Assembly (NCBI GenBank): GCA_019636565.1
Contig: JAHBXG010000007.1
Coordinates: 1 to 64,000 of the forward strand
Direction: 5' to 3'
DNA length: 64,000 nt
DNA from: Phycisphaeraceae bacterium
GTDB lineage: Bacteria; Planctomycetota; Phycisphaerae; Phycisphaerales; UBA1924
This document shows, piece by piece, positions 1 to 8,726 of this stretch. The notes beneath the pieces are model-generated. The model was not told where the DNA came from, did no database searches, and saw only the letters and a program-made list of their open reading frames with translations. The position numbers and the translations under genes are program-made. Position 1 is the first letter of the stretch. Each line of letters begins with the position of its first letter.

Positions 1-89
1 ACTACTCGCTTTTGGCAGCGAGATGGTGGCACGGGATGAGGTCGATGCCACCTGCTGCGGGGATTCTAGATTCCCTGTACTATCTTGGA

Positions 90-1292
90 ATGCGACAAGT
101 TCTTATTCTGATTTTGTTGATTTGTTTCTGTTGTCGAGCTGTGGCCGACGTGATGCAGATCGAGGTGAAAGATCAATACCTGGCGGGAAACGAACTTCGT
201 CTGCTGGTTGATACGGCGACATTCGACTGGCCGGCGGGGAGTCACATGACTCGCTCGCTGAGGGCGCACGGGTGGCTTGTTCTGATCGACCTCTCGAAAG
301 ATGACCCGGTTGGCACGGGTGCTCGGGTGATCGGTCCGCTGTGGTCGACTGACTCGCCCCAGTCTTCGCTTACATTTCAGGTCGGCGTCGAGTTTTCGAA
401 GGAAGATGCGGCCGCACGCAAGGCGAAGCCACCGACAACGTTCGACGAAACGGGCCGGCTTATCCGTCAGATGCCGCAAGCGGACAATTCGATCGTGGTG
501 GAGGAGCGCGATTATTCGCAGAGCCCCTGCAACTGGAAGAAAATTGCCGATGGTGCGCCGATCGGCCCCTCAGGGAAGGATCGATTTGAAGGCGTTCTCC
601 GGAACCGGCAGGCGAGGATGTATGTGCAGGAAGAAGCGGACGGCGTGGTGCGGTCTTATGACATGTACTCGGGATTGCCGCGGGAGGATCGGTGGCTGAC
701 GGGAGTGTTTACCGACCTTCGCGCGCGAAAGGATTTTCACAACGTCAAGTTCTGGCTCACGGACGATGCAAAGTACCTGGTTGCCTCGCCGGAAGATCGG
801 CACAATGACAGAGGAACGATGTACACCGAGTTTGTGAATGACGACAAGAAGTACGCGCGTGAAGAATTTGGGTTGATCTATGAGCGGCCGAAGGACAAGC
901 CCAGCGTCTTTGCCAAGCCGGGCAGCAACGCGGGGTTTCTCATGAATCCTCCGCATGGGGCGATATCAATCGACGGCGACCTGGTGTTGCTCGACATCGG
1001 CGAAAGCACTCTGCGGCTGATGTCGCCTGATGGCAAGACGAAGTATCAGTGGACCGAGCACGACCAGCCTCGCTGGCGGGCGGAGCATAGCGAGTATCAG
1101 GCCGACATGGACCTCGGACGCATTGTTTTCTTTGACAGTTTGCGCGATCCGGGCGACAACGACTATGAGGCTGGGCACTACACGCTGCTCACATGGGATT
1201 TCAAGCAAGAAAAGGTTCGTCGCTACACGCTGGAACTGGCGCGGCTCTTCGAAATGCAGAAGGGAACGGTTTGGGCGAAAGAGGCAAAGTGA
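90..1292 (+). CDS. secreted protein of unknown function
   Basis: A 400-residue protein with an N-terminal signal peptide: a basic start (MRQ), a run of Leu, Ile and Phe, then a likely cleavage after AVA near residue 19. The frame is open back to position 12, but the ATG at 90 is chosen because it places the signal peptide at the N terminus. The remainder is soluble and rich in charged residues, with motifs such as SPDGKTKYQWTEHDQPRW near the C terminus that suggest a beta-rich, export-type fold. I recognise no family and assign no function. It is the only plus-strand gene in the first 10 kb, and a weak hairpin lies about 110 bases after its stop. Confidence 0.75.
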   Translation: MRQVLILILLICFCCRAVADVMQIEVKDQYLAGNELRLLVDTATFDWPAGSHMTRSLRAHGWLVLIDLSKDDPVGTGARVIGPLWSTDSPQSSLTFQVGVEFSKEDAAARKAKPPTTFDETGRLIRQMPQADNSIVVEERDYSQSPCNWKKIADGAPIGPSGKDRFEGVLRNRQARMYVQEEADGVVRSYDMYSGLPREDRWLTGVFTDLRARKDFHNVKFWLTDDAKYLVASPEDRHNDRGTMYTEFVNDDKKYAREEFGLIYERPKDKPSVFAKPGSNAGFLMNPPHGAISIDGDLVLLDIGESTLRLMSPDGKTKYQWTEHDQPRWRAEHSEYQADMDLGRIVFFDSLRDPGDNDYEAGHYTLLTWDFKQEKVRRYTLELARLFEMQKGTVWAKEAK

Positions 1293-1401
1293 ACTCGGAC
1301 TGACGACGGGGGATGCGGGCTTTAGAATGGATTAGGAGCACTCACCTCTTTGGGGTCGGGAAGGAATTTGGGGGTGGATTGCTGAAGGTGCCGCGGCGCG
1401 G

Positions 1402-1424
1402 CGACCGGCTGGCACCGGTCTTTT
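1402..1424 (+). terminator. weak intrinsic terminator candidate
   Basis: GACCGG and CCGGTC form a 6-bp stem around a CTGGCA loop, followed directly by TTTT. It lies downstream of the secreted-protein gene that ends at 1292. The stem is short and the T-run is only four bases, so the call is tentative. Confidence 0.3.
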
Positions 1425-1495
1425 ACCGCGTTGCCGTGAAGAGTTGATTTCGGATGCCGACACGCGATTCGAAGTGGTTGGTGTCCGCGAGTAAC

Positions 1496-1533
1496 TGTGC
1501 CCTCGCTTGCGCTTCGGGTTCGTAGAGGCACGC
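1496..1533. repeat. planctomycete NPKRKRG-type interspersed repeat
   Basis: The minus strand contains ACGAACCCGAAGCGCAAGCG, whose translation in one frame gives NPKRKRG. I recall this motif as recurring in spurious or real ORFs of many planctomycete genomes. The unit is bracketed by GTGCC (1498-1502) and GGCAC (1527-1531), an inverted repeat. It sits 5 bases from the displaced lepA fragment. Only one copy is present here, so repeat status rests on memory of the group, not on this window. Confidence 0.45.
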
Positions 1534-1537
1534 TTGA

Positions 1538-1738
1538 TTAGTCGCCTTGGTCGAGCACGGCCATGAAGGCTTCCTGCGGGATCGTCACGCTGCCGACGCT
1601 CTTCATCCGCTTCTTGCCTTCCTTCTGTTTCTCGAGGAGTTTGCGTTTGCGGCTGACGTCGCCGCCGTAGAACTTGGCGAGCACGTTCTTGCGGAAGGCT
1701 TTGATGGTTTCGCGGGCGATGACGCGGGAGCAGATGGC
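1538..1738 (-). pseudogene. displaced 3' end of lepA (67 codons)
   Basis: Read on the minus strand, these 201 bases encode the last 66 residues of LepA plus a TAA stop, from [15 protein letters not shown] to AVLDQGD. They align without gaps to the 3' end of the intact lepA at 2230-2430. By hand count there are 16 base differences (about 92% identity): 13 are synonymous third-position changes and 3 change residues (Cys for Gly, Val for Ile, Phe for Cys), all in the upstream third. There is no start codon or GTPase domain, so it cannot be functional by itself. The hicBA pair lies exactly between the two copies. Confidence 0.88.
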
Positions 1739-1744
1739 GATGGA

Positions 1745-1972
1745 TTACGACGCGACTTGATATATTGCCGGCCGATATCGAGGCTTCGGGATGCGCTTGC
1801 CCGCGGACTTTGCCGCGGCGAGCCATGCACGCATGGCGATCATGATCTCGCGCATCGCTTTTTCCGGCGTTTCGCCGAAAGCAGAGCAGTACTTCAGATC
1901 GGGTACATCGGCGATGAAGCCCTTATCTTCGGCACTGAAGAAGACGTTGATGTGGTATTTCGGGGTTGCCAT
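1745..1972 (-). CDS. hicB: HicB-type antitoxin
   Basis: A 75-residue HicB-family antitoxin. It has the family's compact RNase-H-like half: a YHINVFF strand, then DKGFIADVPDL and the CSAFGETPEKAMREI segment that leads into the helix. It expectedly binds and blocks the HicA RNase encoded just upstream. It lacks the C-terminal DNA-binding helix-turn-helix or ribbon found in longer HicB proteins, so autoregulation may be indirect. It starts with ATG at 1972, two bases after the hicA stop, and its TAA ends 6 bases before the displaced lepA fragment. The tail (PKPRYRPAIYQVAS) is short and basic. Confidence 0.85.
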   Translation of the reverse strand: MATPKYHINVFFSAEDKGFIADVPDLKYCSAFGETPEKAMREIMIAMRAWLAAAKSAGKRIPKPRYRPAIYQVAS

Positions 1973-1974
1973 GG

Positions 1975-2226
1975 CTAGTCCTCGATCTGCAGATTGTATT
2001 GCTCGACAAGCTTGAGCAGTTGGCGAACCTGATAGGGCTTGGCTTGGCCGCCGACTGGCTGGAGGTTGAGCTGCGCGTCGCGATGGGTCTTGTGGATGAA
2101 AATGCGATGGCTGCCTGCCGTGTGATCGTGGCGAAAGCCGAGCGAGATTACGAGACGTTCGAGATCGCCGAAGCGAACATTGCCCTGACTCTGGCTGATT
2201 CGAAAGAGCAGGCGGCGCGGGTTCAC
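1975..2226 (-). CDS. hicA: HicA-type mRNA interferase toxin
   Basis: An 83-residue type II toxin of the HicA family, small double-stranded-RNA-binding-fold RNases that cleave mRNA. The family signature is clear: an N-terminal NPRRLL helix, FGDLERLVISLGF, the catalytic-histidine segment GSHRIFIH (residues about 38-45), and LNLQPVGGQAKPYQVRQ near the C terminus. The start is GTG at 2226, only 3 bases after the lepA stop. An AAGGGG sequence inside the last lepA codons serves as a plausible ribosome-binding site, so toxin translation is likely coupled to lepA. Gene order is toxin first, then hicB. Confidence 0.87.
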   Translation of the reverse strand: MNPRRLLFRISQSQGNVRFGDLERLVISLGFRHDHTAGSHRIFIHKTHRDAQLNLQPVGGQAKPYQVRQLLKLVEQYNLQIED

Positions 2227-2229
2227 TCT

Positions 2230-4323
2230 TTAGTCCCCTTGATCCAGCACCGCCATAAACGCTTCCTGCGGGATCGTCACGCTCCCCACGCTCTTCATCC
2301 GCTTCTTGCCTTCCTTCTGCTTCTCGAGGAGTTTGCGCTTACGGCTGACGTCGCCGCCGTAGCACTTGGCGAGGACGTTTTTGCGGAAGGCTTTGATGGT
2401 TTCGCGGGCGATGATGCGGGAGCCGATGGCGGCTTGCAAGGGGATTTCGAACTGGTGGCGGGGGATCTGGTCTTTGAGGCGGGCGATGAGGTGGCGGCCG
2501 CGGCCTTCGGCTTTTTGGCGGTGGACGATGATGGCGAGGGCCTCGACTGGGTCGCCGTTGATGAGGATGTCCATCTTGTTGAGGTCGTCGGCGCGGTAGC
2601 CGATGACTTCGTAATCCATGGTGCCGTAGCCGCTGGTGAGGCCTTTCATCTTGTCGAAGAAGTCGTAGATGATTTCGGCCAGGGGGACTTCGAACTGGAG
2701 GAGCTCGCGGCTGTTGGAGACGAACTGCTGGTTTTTGTAGGTGCCGCGGCGGTCGAGGCAGAGCTTCATGATGTCGCCGATGAATTCCTTGGGGACCATG
2801 ATCTCGACGCGGCAGACGGGCTCGCGGATTTCTTCGACGCAGTTGAGGCTGGGGAGATCGGCGGGGTTGTGGACTTCGAGCAATTGCATGCCGGCGGGAA
2901 TGCCGCGGTCGTTCATGCCTTTGATGAAGGGGGAATCGGGGTCGACGGGTTTGAGGGATTGGCCGTTGGCGCCGGTGATGGTGTCGGTGCCGCGGACGAG
3001 GACGTGGTAGGAGACGGTGGGGGCGGTCTGGATGATCTGGACGCCGCCTTCTCGTTCGAGGCGTTCCTGGATGATGTCCATGTGGAGCAGGCCGAGGAAG
3101 CCGCAGCGGAAGCCGAAGCCGAGAGCTTCGGAGTGGACTGGCGCGAAGGTGAAGGAGGAGTCGTTGAGGCTGAGTTTCTCGACGGCTTCGCGGAGTTCTT
3201 CGAAATCGGTGCCTTTGCCGTCGTCGGTCGTGGCGGGGTAGAAATCGCAGAAGACCATCTGGCGCGGGGGCTGGTAGCCGGGGAGGGCTTCGGTGGCGGG
3301 ATCGACTTCGAGGGTGATGGTGTCGCCGATGCGGACGTCTTTGAGCGTGCGGATGGCGGCGACGATGTAGCAGGTTTCGCCGGGGCCGACCTTGCCGCCG
3401 GGGAGGCGGTAGGGCTTGGGGTTCATCTTGCCGATCTCGGTGACGAGGAAGGAGCGGCCGATGCCCATCATGCGGATCTTGTCGCCGACTTTGAGCTCGC
3501 CGTCGAAGATACGGGCGTAGACGATGACGCCCCGGTAGTCGTCGTAGACGGCGTCGAAGATGAGGGCGCGGAGTTGCTTCATCACCGGCTTGCGGGGCGG
3601 GGGGAACTTCTCGCAGATCGCGGCGAGGAGTTCGGGGAGGCCCTGGCCGGTTTTGGCGGAGACGAAGATTGCGTCGGCGGCGTCGAAGCCGAGGGTTTGT
3701 TCGATTTCCTCGGCGACCTCGTTGGGGCGTGCGGAGGGGAGATCGATCTTGTTGATGACGGGGACGATGGTGAGGTTTTCGTTGACGGCGAGGTAGGCGT
3801 TGACGAGGGTTTGCGCCTGGACGCCTTGGGTGCTGTCGACGACGAGGATGGCGCCGTCGCAGGCTTTGAGGGCGCGGGCGACTTCGTAGTTGAAGTCGAC
3901 GTGGCCGGGGGTATCGATGAAGTTGAGCATGTAGAGATCGCCGTGCTCTTCGGCGGATTCGCCCTTTTTGGTTTTGCGTGCTGGGGCGGCGACTTCGGAT
4001 TGGTTGGAGGCGAGGCTGCCGCCGGACGAGCCCGGGGCATCGTCGATGGGGGCCTCGTATTCGTTTTCGAGTTCGTCGGACTTGGTGCCGGCCTTGTGGC
4101 GGTGATAGACGGTGACGGCGGAGGCCTTGATCGTGATGCCGCGCTCGCGCTCGATGTCCATGGAATCGAGGATCTGCTCTTTGGCTTCGCGCGCGGAAAC
4201 AGCGTTGGTGGCCTGGAGGAGGCGGTCGGCGAGAGTGGACTTCCCGTGATCGATGTGAGCGATGATCGAGAAATTACGGATGTGGGCGGGGTTGTGGGCC
4301 CCGGAAGGGGTCGGATCGGGCAT
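2230..4323 (-). CDS. lepA: elongation factor 4 (LepA), with enlarged G domain
   Basis: Translation factor LepA/EF4, a ribosome-associated GTPase that promotes back-translocation or initiation fidelity; 697 residues against about 600 in the family. G motifs are visible: AHIDHGKST (G1), DTPGHVDF (G3), NKIDLP (G4), SAKTGQGL (G5). The LepA-specific C-terminal domain ends in [16 protein letters not shown] and AVLDQGD. The extra length is mainly a 45-50 residue insertion between KASAVTVYH and LYMLNFIDTPGH, i.e. between switch I and switch II. The ATG at 4323 is chosen because the family begins about 16 residues before NFSIIAHIDHGKST. Its last 201 bases have a second, divergent copy at 1538-1738. 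Confidence 0.95.
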   Translation of the reverse strand: MPDPTPSGAHNPAHIRNFSIIAHIDHGKSTLADRLLQATNAVSAREAKEQILDSMDIERERGITIKASAVTVYHRHKAGTKSDELENEYEAPIDDAPGSSGGSLASNQSEVAAPARKTKKGESAEEHGDLYMLNFIDTPGHVDFNYEVARALKACDGAILVVDSTQGVQAQTLVNAYLAVNENLTIVPVINKIDLPSARPNEVAEEIEQTLGFDAADAIFVSAKTGQGLPELLAAICEKFPPPRKPVMKQLRALIFDAVYDDYRGVIVYARIFDGELKVGDKIRMMGIGRSFLVTEIGKMNPKPYRLPGGKVGPGETCYIVAAIRTLKDVRIGDTITLEVDPATEALPGYQPPRQMVFCDFYPATTDDGKGTDFEELREAVEKLSLNDSSFTFAPVHSEALGFGFRCGFLGLLHMDIIQERLEREGGVQIIQTAPTVSYHVLVRGTDTITGANGQSLKPVDPDSPFIKGMNDRGIPAGMQLLEVHNPADLPSLNCVEEIREPVCRVEIMVPKEFIGDIMKLCLDRRGTYKNQQFVSNSRELLQFEVPLAEIIYDFFDKMKGLTSGYGTMDYEVIGYRADDLNKMDILINGDPVEALAIIVHRQKAEGRGRHLIARLKDQIPRHQFEIPLQAAIGSRIIARETIKAFRKNVLAKCYGGDVSRKRKLLEKQKEGKKRMKSVGSVTIPQEAFMAVLDQGD

Positions 4324-4444
4324 TGCGGGGGATGGTAGGGAAGAGAAGGGGCAAAGGGGCAGCGGGAAGAAGGGCAAAGGGACGGAAAACGAACGCGGAA
4401 CGTGGAGCGAGGAGTGCGGAGCGGGGCAGCGTGCAAGGGGAGTT

Positions 4445-5839
4445 TTACGGCGATTGCGTTGGCAGCTTGTTGGGATCGACGCTCTTGAAGGGTTCGTACG
4501 GCGGCATGCTCGCGGCGTACTCGCGTTTGGTTTTCGAGTCAACGACCACGAGAAAATTGTCGAGACTTGAATCGAGCCGGCCTTGCAGTCCGTCGTAGTG
4601 CTTGCTGGGGTTGGTGGGAGAGATGTTGTAGCCGGGGATGGAGGTGTGGATGATCCAGTCTCCGGAGTGGAGGCCATCGAGGGTGAATGTCCCATCCTGC
4701 GCGATGGGTTGGAGGGAGGTTTCCCAAGCGGTCGGATTCTCGATCGAGATGTGCGAACCCTCGGGGACGGGATTGCCGTCTTCGCAAACGACGCGGCCTT
4801 TGATGTGGAGCGAGGGGCCTAGTTCGATATCACCGACGTCGATGATCTGGCTGTGTTGCGAAACGTGAACGAGTTTGGGAGCGATGGCTCCGCGAGCGCG
4901 GAGAGAATCGAGCGTTGGCGCGATCCACCAGCCGTCGAGCGGGTGCATTTGTTCCGCGAATTCCGTTTGTTGATCTTTGGGGAAGTCGGCGATGGGGACG
5001 TTTGCGAAGAGGAAGTGACCTTCTTTGTCGGTGCCGATGCGTTGGCGGCCGAGATAGAACCCGCCCATGTTTGCGGCGTGGGAGAGTTCGAGTTCGGCGT
5101 CGGTGACGGGGGTTCCATTGAGGAGCAGCCTGCCGCGGACAATGGCACCGGGGCCGATCTTGAGCCCACGAGATGCTTTCTCGGAGTACTCGCCTTTAAA
5201 CATCGCGCCGGCGAATCCGCGAGCGTCGACGCGCAATTGCCATTGTTTCACCGGACGGACTGAATAAGCCAGGGTGAAGCGACCCTGTTGGTCGGTGATG
5301 GTGAACTTGTCGAGGCCATCGACGGCACCTCCCGCTCCGTTCGATTCCCCCGGGGGTGCTTGCCAAGTGATCATCTCCGGTGACACCATCGCATTCGCCA
5401 CAGGCTTTCCGTCCAGATCTGTGACGATACCGGAAATGGTTTGCTCGGGATCCTTCGGTAGAGCTGGCAGCGGTGGAAGAGTGATTTGCACAAGGGTGGC
5501 AAGCTGCGGATCAATGCGGGATTTGGAAGTGGGCGGGTAGCCGTGCTTGGCGACCATCAGTTGGAATTGCAAGTCGGGATCGAGAGAGGTGATTTCGAAC
5601 TCGCCCCTGTCGTTGGTTTCGGAGTATTTGCCGCAGTCGGCGTAGCAGGAGGGGCAGAAGGTGCTGTAGCCTGTTTTCACGCCTGCGGTCCAGATGTAAA
5701 CGGTGGCGCCCGGAACTGGAGCACCGGCGGAATCGGTGACGAGGCCTTTGATGCTCGGCCGCGCGGGCGGATCGGCTGCAAATCCGATCGTGTCGACAAA
5801 CGCGATGAGAACGAACGCGATCCAACGCAGCGCATGCAT
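4445..5839 (-). CDS. exported protein with repeated carboxypeptidase-regulatory-like domains
   Basis: A 464-residue exported protein. The signal peptide is MHALRWIAFVLIAFVDTIG, with cleavage near FAADPP. It then holds about four copies of the carboxypeptidase D regulatory-like beta-sandwich, each opening with a G-x-V-x-D/L pattern: GLVTDSAGAPVPGATVYIW, GIVTDLDGKPVANA, GRLLLNGTPVTDAELEL and GRVVCEDGNPVPEGSHI. Such domains are structural or adhesive and give no catalytic clue. The ATG at 5839 follows GGGAG by 7 bases; the frame is open for 11 codons upstream. The gene lies 43 bases after the Ser/Thr kinase and may share its transcript. Confidence 0.8.
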   Translation of the reverse strand: MHALRWIAFVLIAFVDTIGFAADPPARPSIKGLVTDSAGAPVPGATVYIWTAGVKTGYSTFCPSCYADCGKYSETNDRGEFEITSLDPDLQFQLMVAKHGYPPTSKSRIDPQLATLVQITLPPLPALPKDPEQTISGIVTDLDGKPVANAMVSPEMITWQAPPGESNGAGGAVDGLDKFTITDQQGRFTLAYSVRPVKQWQLRVDARGFAGAMFKGEYSEKASRGLKIGPGAIVRGRLLLNGTPVTDAELELSHAANMGGFYLGRQRIGTDKEGHFLFANVPIADFPKDQQTEFAEQMHPLDGWWIAPTLDSLRARGAIAPKLVHVSQHSQIIDVGDIELGPSLHIKGRVVCEDGNPVPEGSHISIENPTAWETSLQPIAQDGTFTLDGLHSGDWIIHTSIPGYNISPTNPSKHYDGLQGRLDSSLDNFLVVVDSKTKREYAASMPPYEPFKSVDPNKLPTQSP

Positions 5840-5882
5840 AATGAACTCCCGTACTTGTATGGTACCAAACACTGCAAATGCT

Positions 5883-8720
5883 CTATGTGCCGGCCGGCTC
5901 TGGCCCGGCGCGGCCCGCGAAGGTTGCGCCGGCGACGGCGAGCGCGATGATGGGCAGGCTGCCGATGAGGGTGAGCGGGGCGTACCAGGTTGTCAGGTCG
6001 AGCGAGATCGGGAAGTTGACAAGGATGGTCGACACGAGGAGCATGACCGAGAAGGCGAGCAGGCCGCAGAGGCGGAGCATGATCAAGCAGCCGACGGCGC
6101 AGGCCGCGGCGGAGAGCGAGACGGCATCATCTCGCTGGCCACCGATGATCAGCCAAAGGAATGCGGCGGCAAGTATGTAGGCGACCCACTGCGAGCGGAA
6201 GAGCCTGTCGCAGCCGAGCAGAACGAGCGTGATGAGCAGCGGGACGGCGATATTTCCGGCAATCGTCTGGAGAAGTGTGGCCGTTGCGAAAAGGGAACCA
6301 CTGAACCAGGGCATCGCTGGGATGAACGGATCGGCAATATGGAAGGGCCTGAGATCGACCACGACCATGAGCGCAAAGAACGGGCCGAAGACCGAACCGG
6401 CAGCACAGCCGATGAGAATGTCGCGCCAAACGAGGGGATCGCGGCCGCGGCCGGAGAGAAGGCGGGTCCACGAGATCAGCAGCCGGGGCCAGCGCCGGCG
6501 CACGATCGGTTCAAGACCCAGGTACACGATCCACATGAGGCCGCCGAGCCACATCGAACGGGCGAGTTGCACGCCGATGATCTGCAGGTCGAGCAACGAG
6601 GCAACCGAGTGGCGGCCGAGGCTGAGTGATGCGAGGCAGACGGCGCCGACAAAGGCACCGAGCGTGAACGCGCCGCGGCGGTCGCCTCGGCCGGCGCGAA
6701 CGTTTTTCCATGCGAGCGCGACGGAGCTGATGATGCCGATCAGCAGCGTGACATTGATGATTCCACCGATAATCTCCGCGGTGTTCCATCGGCTGATCGC
6801 ACGATCGGACGGAGTCGGGCGGCCGCCGCGGCCCGCTGCGGCGCTGTCGGTTGCACGCTCTTCGGCGGGGACGTCGGGATCTTCAATTACCGCAGCATCT
6901 TCCTGCGCGTCGGGGTCGCCCGCTCCGGCGTCGGGCTTTGAATCATCGGACATGCGCCAGAGCGGCTTGGTACGGAACGAGACGGGTACACCGTCGATCG
7001 ACGCGGCTTCGAATTGAACGGGGATATCGGGATGACCGGGATATGTGCCGCGCCAGGCGTAGCGAGCGTCGGCGGGAACATTGGGAGCGATGGTGGGTCG
7101 CGTGGGCTGGAAGTTCTTGATATCAACGCCGGCGGCGTCGAAGAACGGGGCCCAGTCGATCGCTGAAGTGGTGGGAGCGGCGTCGGCGGTGCCGCGGAAT
7201 CCGTACTGGGGCGCGCGGCGCTCGAAGCGCACAAGATCTCCTGCGCTCGAGAGCGCCACGTAGCATCCGTTGGAGAAGTCTCGAGGGGGCGAATCGGCGC
7301 CTACAAAGAGTTGGCCGGTAAGAACCGGGCGCAGCCATCCTGGTTCGGCTCGATACCAGAAATAGACGCTTTCCGGAAAGCGGTTGGACAGTTTTCGGAA
7401 GCCGCCGATCTTGCCGGCGCTGGCGATCGATCCGCGGTCGGCGTCGTAGCCGAAGGCCTGGTATTTCTTGGGGGGCTTTGCGCCGAGTTTCTCCAGCATG
7501 TCCCGGGCATGAAGGGCCATCGCGTCGGCGGGAGCGTCGAAGGGCACGATGCGATGGATTCCGTAGCGATCCTGCAGCCACCCGAGCATGCCCACCATGA
7601 GAACAACCACAGCCACCATCGCCCAGGCATAGGCACGAGGGATACTACCTTGATCGCCCGCGAGAGCCACGAGTTCGGGGCTTGGTGTTTCGCCCGCGGC
7701 TAGAGCTGCGGCGAGCGGATCGCCACCGGGCAGCGCTGCGGCAACGGACAACGCGCTGGCCGGTCGGTGCGACGGATCGACTTCGAGGCATCGGAGAATG
7801 ACGGTCTCGACGGCGGGGTCGAGCGTCCGGACGATATCGCTCGGATTGGTGGGGCGGGTGCCGCTCTCGCGTGAGGCACGGAGTTGCTGCATCGACTCGA
7901 CCTGGTACGCGGGCTTTCCGGTGAAGAGTTCGTAGAGAACGAGCCCGAGCGAATAGATGTCACTCTTCTTGCTCACGCCCTGGCGCGCGAGTTGCTCCGG
8001 GGCCATGTAGGCGGGTGTGCCGCTGGCGATGTCACCTTTGGCAACGAGATCCGAGAGGATGCCCGCGACGCCGAAGTCCATGATGCGGGCGTTGCCCCGT
8101 CCATCGAGCATGATGTTGGCGGGTTTGAGATCGCGGTGGATGACACCGAGATCGTGTGCCGCGTAAAGGCCGGCGCAGATCTGTCGGGCGATTTGGACGG
8201 CCTTGTCTTCCGGAAGGCGGCCGATGCGTTTCAGGAGGATGGAGAGGTCTTCGCCGTCGACGTATTCCATGGAGAGGAAGACGTGATGGCCGGCCGCGTT
8301 TTCGATCTCGCCGAAGTCGTAGACACGGCAGACGTTGGGGTGGCTGATCTCGCGGGTCAGGCGGACTTCGGATCGGAAACGATCGAGTTTGAGCGGATCG
8401 GCGACGAAGGAATCGGGGAGGAACTTGAGCGCGACGGAGGTACCGAGTTTGAGATCATCCGCGCGATAGACCTCGCCCATGCCGCCTTTGCCGAGGCGCG
8501 AGACGATGCGGTATCGATCGGCGAGGATGGTGCCGGACGCGAAACGCGAGCCGTCGGTCGAGGTGGACGTGAGGTGTGTTTGGGGGATGGGGTTGGTGCT
8601 TGGGGCGCTGCCGATGGGGATCGCGCCCGCGCCCAGAGCGCTGGAGGGGTCGCGCGGGTCGAGAGTGACGGGGTCTTCGGATGGAGTTTGGGGCGCGGAC
8701 ACGGGACTTAAACGTAGCAC
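5883..8720 (-). CDS. membrane Ser/Thr protein kinase with large C-terminal polytopic domain
   Basis: A 945-residue Hanks-type kinase. The kinase domain (about residues 70-330) has the glycine loop GKGGMGEVY, the VALK lysine, catalytic HRDLKPAN, DFGVAG and the activation segment GTPAYMAPEQ, so it should be active. A transmembrane helix (AWAMVAVVVLMVGMLGWL) follows near residue 370. Then comes a soluble segment of about 250 residues, an acidic low-complexity stretch with EDPDVPAEERATDS, and a C-terminal part with roughly eight to ten predicted membrane helices. The listed start is GTG at 8720, only 7 bases after a T-run of a strong terminator, so the true start may lie downstream; the kinase motifs are unaffected. 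Confidence 0.85.
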   Translation of the reverse strand: MLRLSPVSAPQTPSEDPVTLDPRDPSSALGAGAIPIGSAPSTNPIPQTHLTSTSTDGSRFASGTILADRYRIVSRLGKGGMGEVYRADDLKLGTSVALKFLPDSFVADPLKLDRFRSEVRLTREISHPNVCRVYDFGEIENAAGHHVFLSMEYVDGEDLSILLKRIGRLPEDKAVQIARQICAGLYAAHDLGVIHRDLKPANIMLDGRGNARIMDFGVAGILSDLVAKGDIASGTPAYMAPEQLARQGVSKKSDIYSLGLVLYELFTGKPAYQVESMQQLRASRESGTRPTNPSDIVRTLDPAVETVILRCLEVDPSHRPASALSVAAALPGGDPLAAALAAGETPSPELVALAGDQGSIPRAYAWAMVAVVVLMVGMLGWLQDRYGIHRIVPFDAPADAMALHARDMLEKLGAKPPKKYQAFGYDADRGSIASAGKIGGFRKLSNRFPESVYFWYRAEPGWLRPVLTGQLFVGADSPPRDFSNGCYVALSSAGDLVRFERRAPQYGFRGTADAAPTTSAIDWAPFFDAAGVDIKNFQPTRPTIAPNVPADARYAWRGTYPGHPDIPVQFEAASIDGVPVSFRTKPLWRMSDDSKPDAGAGDPDAQEDAAVIEDPDVPAEERATDSAAAGRGGRPTPSDRAISRWNTAEIIGGIINVTLLIGIISSVALAWKNVRAGRGDRRGAFTLGAFVGAVCLASLSLGRHSVASLLDLQIIGVQLARSMWLGGLMWIVYLGLEPIVRRRWPRLLISWTRLLSGRGRDPLVWRDILIGCAAGSVFGPFFALMVVVDLRPFHIADPFIPAMPWFSGSLFATATLLQTIAGNIAVPLLITLVLLGCDRLFRSQWVAYILAAAFLWLIIGGQRDDAVSLSAAACAVGCLIMLRLCGLLAFSVMLLVSTILVNFPISLDLTTWYAPLTLIGSLPIIALAVAGATFAGRAGPEPAGT

Positions 8721-8726
8721 AAACGC

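Noticed and set aside
1538..1738. Second functional lepA gene
   Set aside because: Only the last 66 codons are present, without GTPase domain or start, so it is a remnant.
1966..4338. 790-codon open frame on the plus strand
   Set aside because: It is antisense to lepA. Its composition (long runs of Ala, Gly, Glu, Asp and Val) is that of a mirror of a GC-rich gene, and lepA motifs are unmistakable on the other strand.
2230..4695. LepA with a 120-residue N-terminal extension
   Set aside because: The extension is Pro/Ser-rich and overlaps the end of the preceding gene. The family starts at the ATG at 4323.
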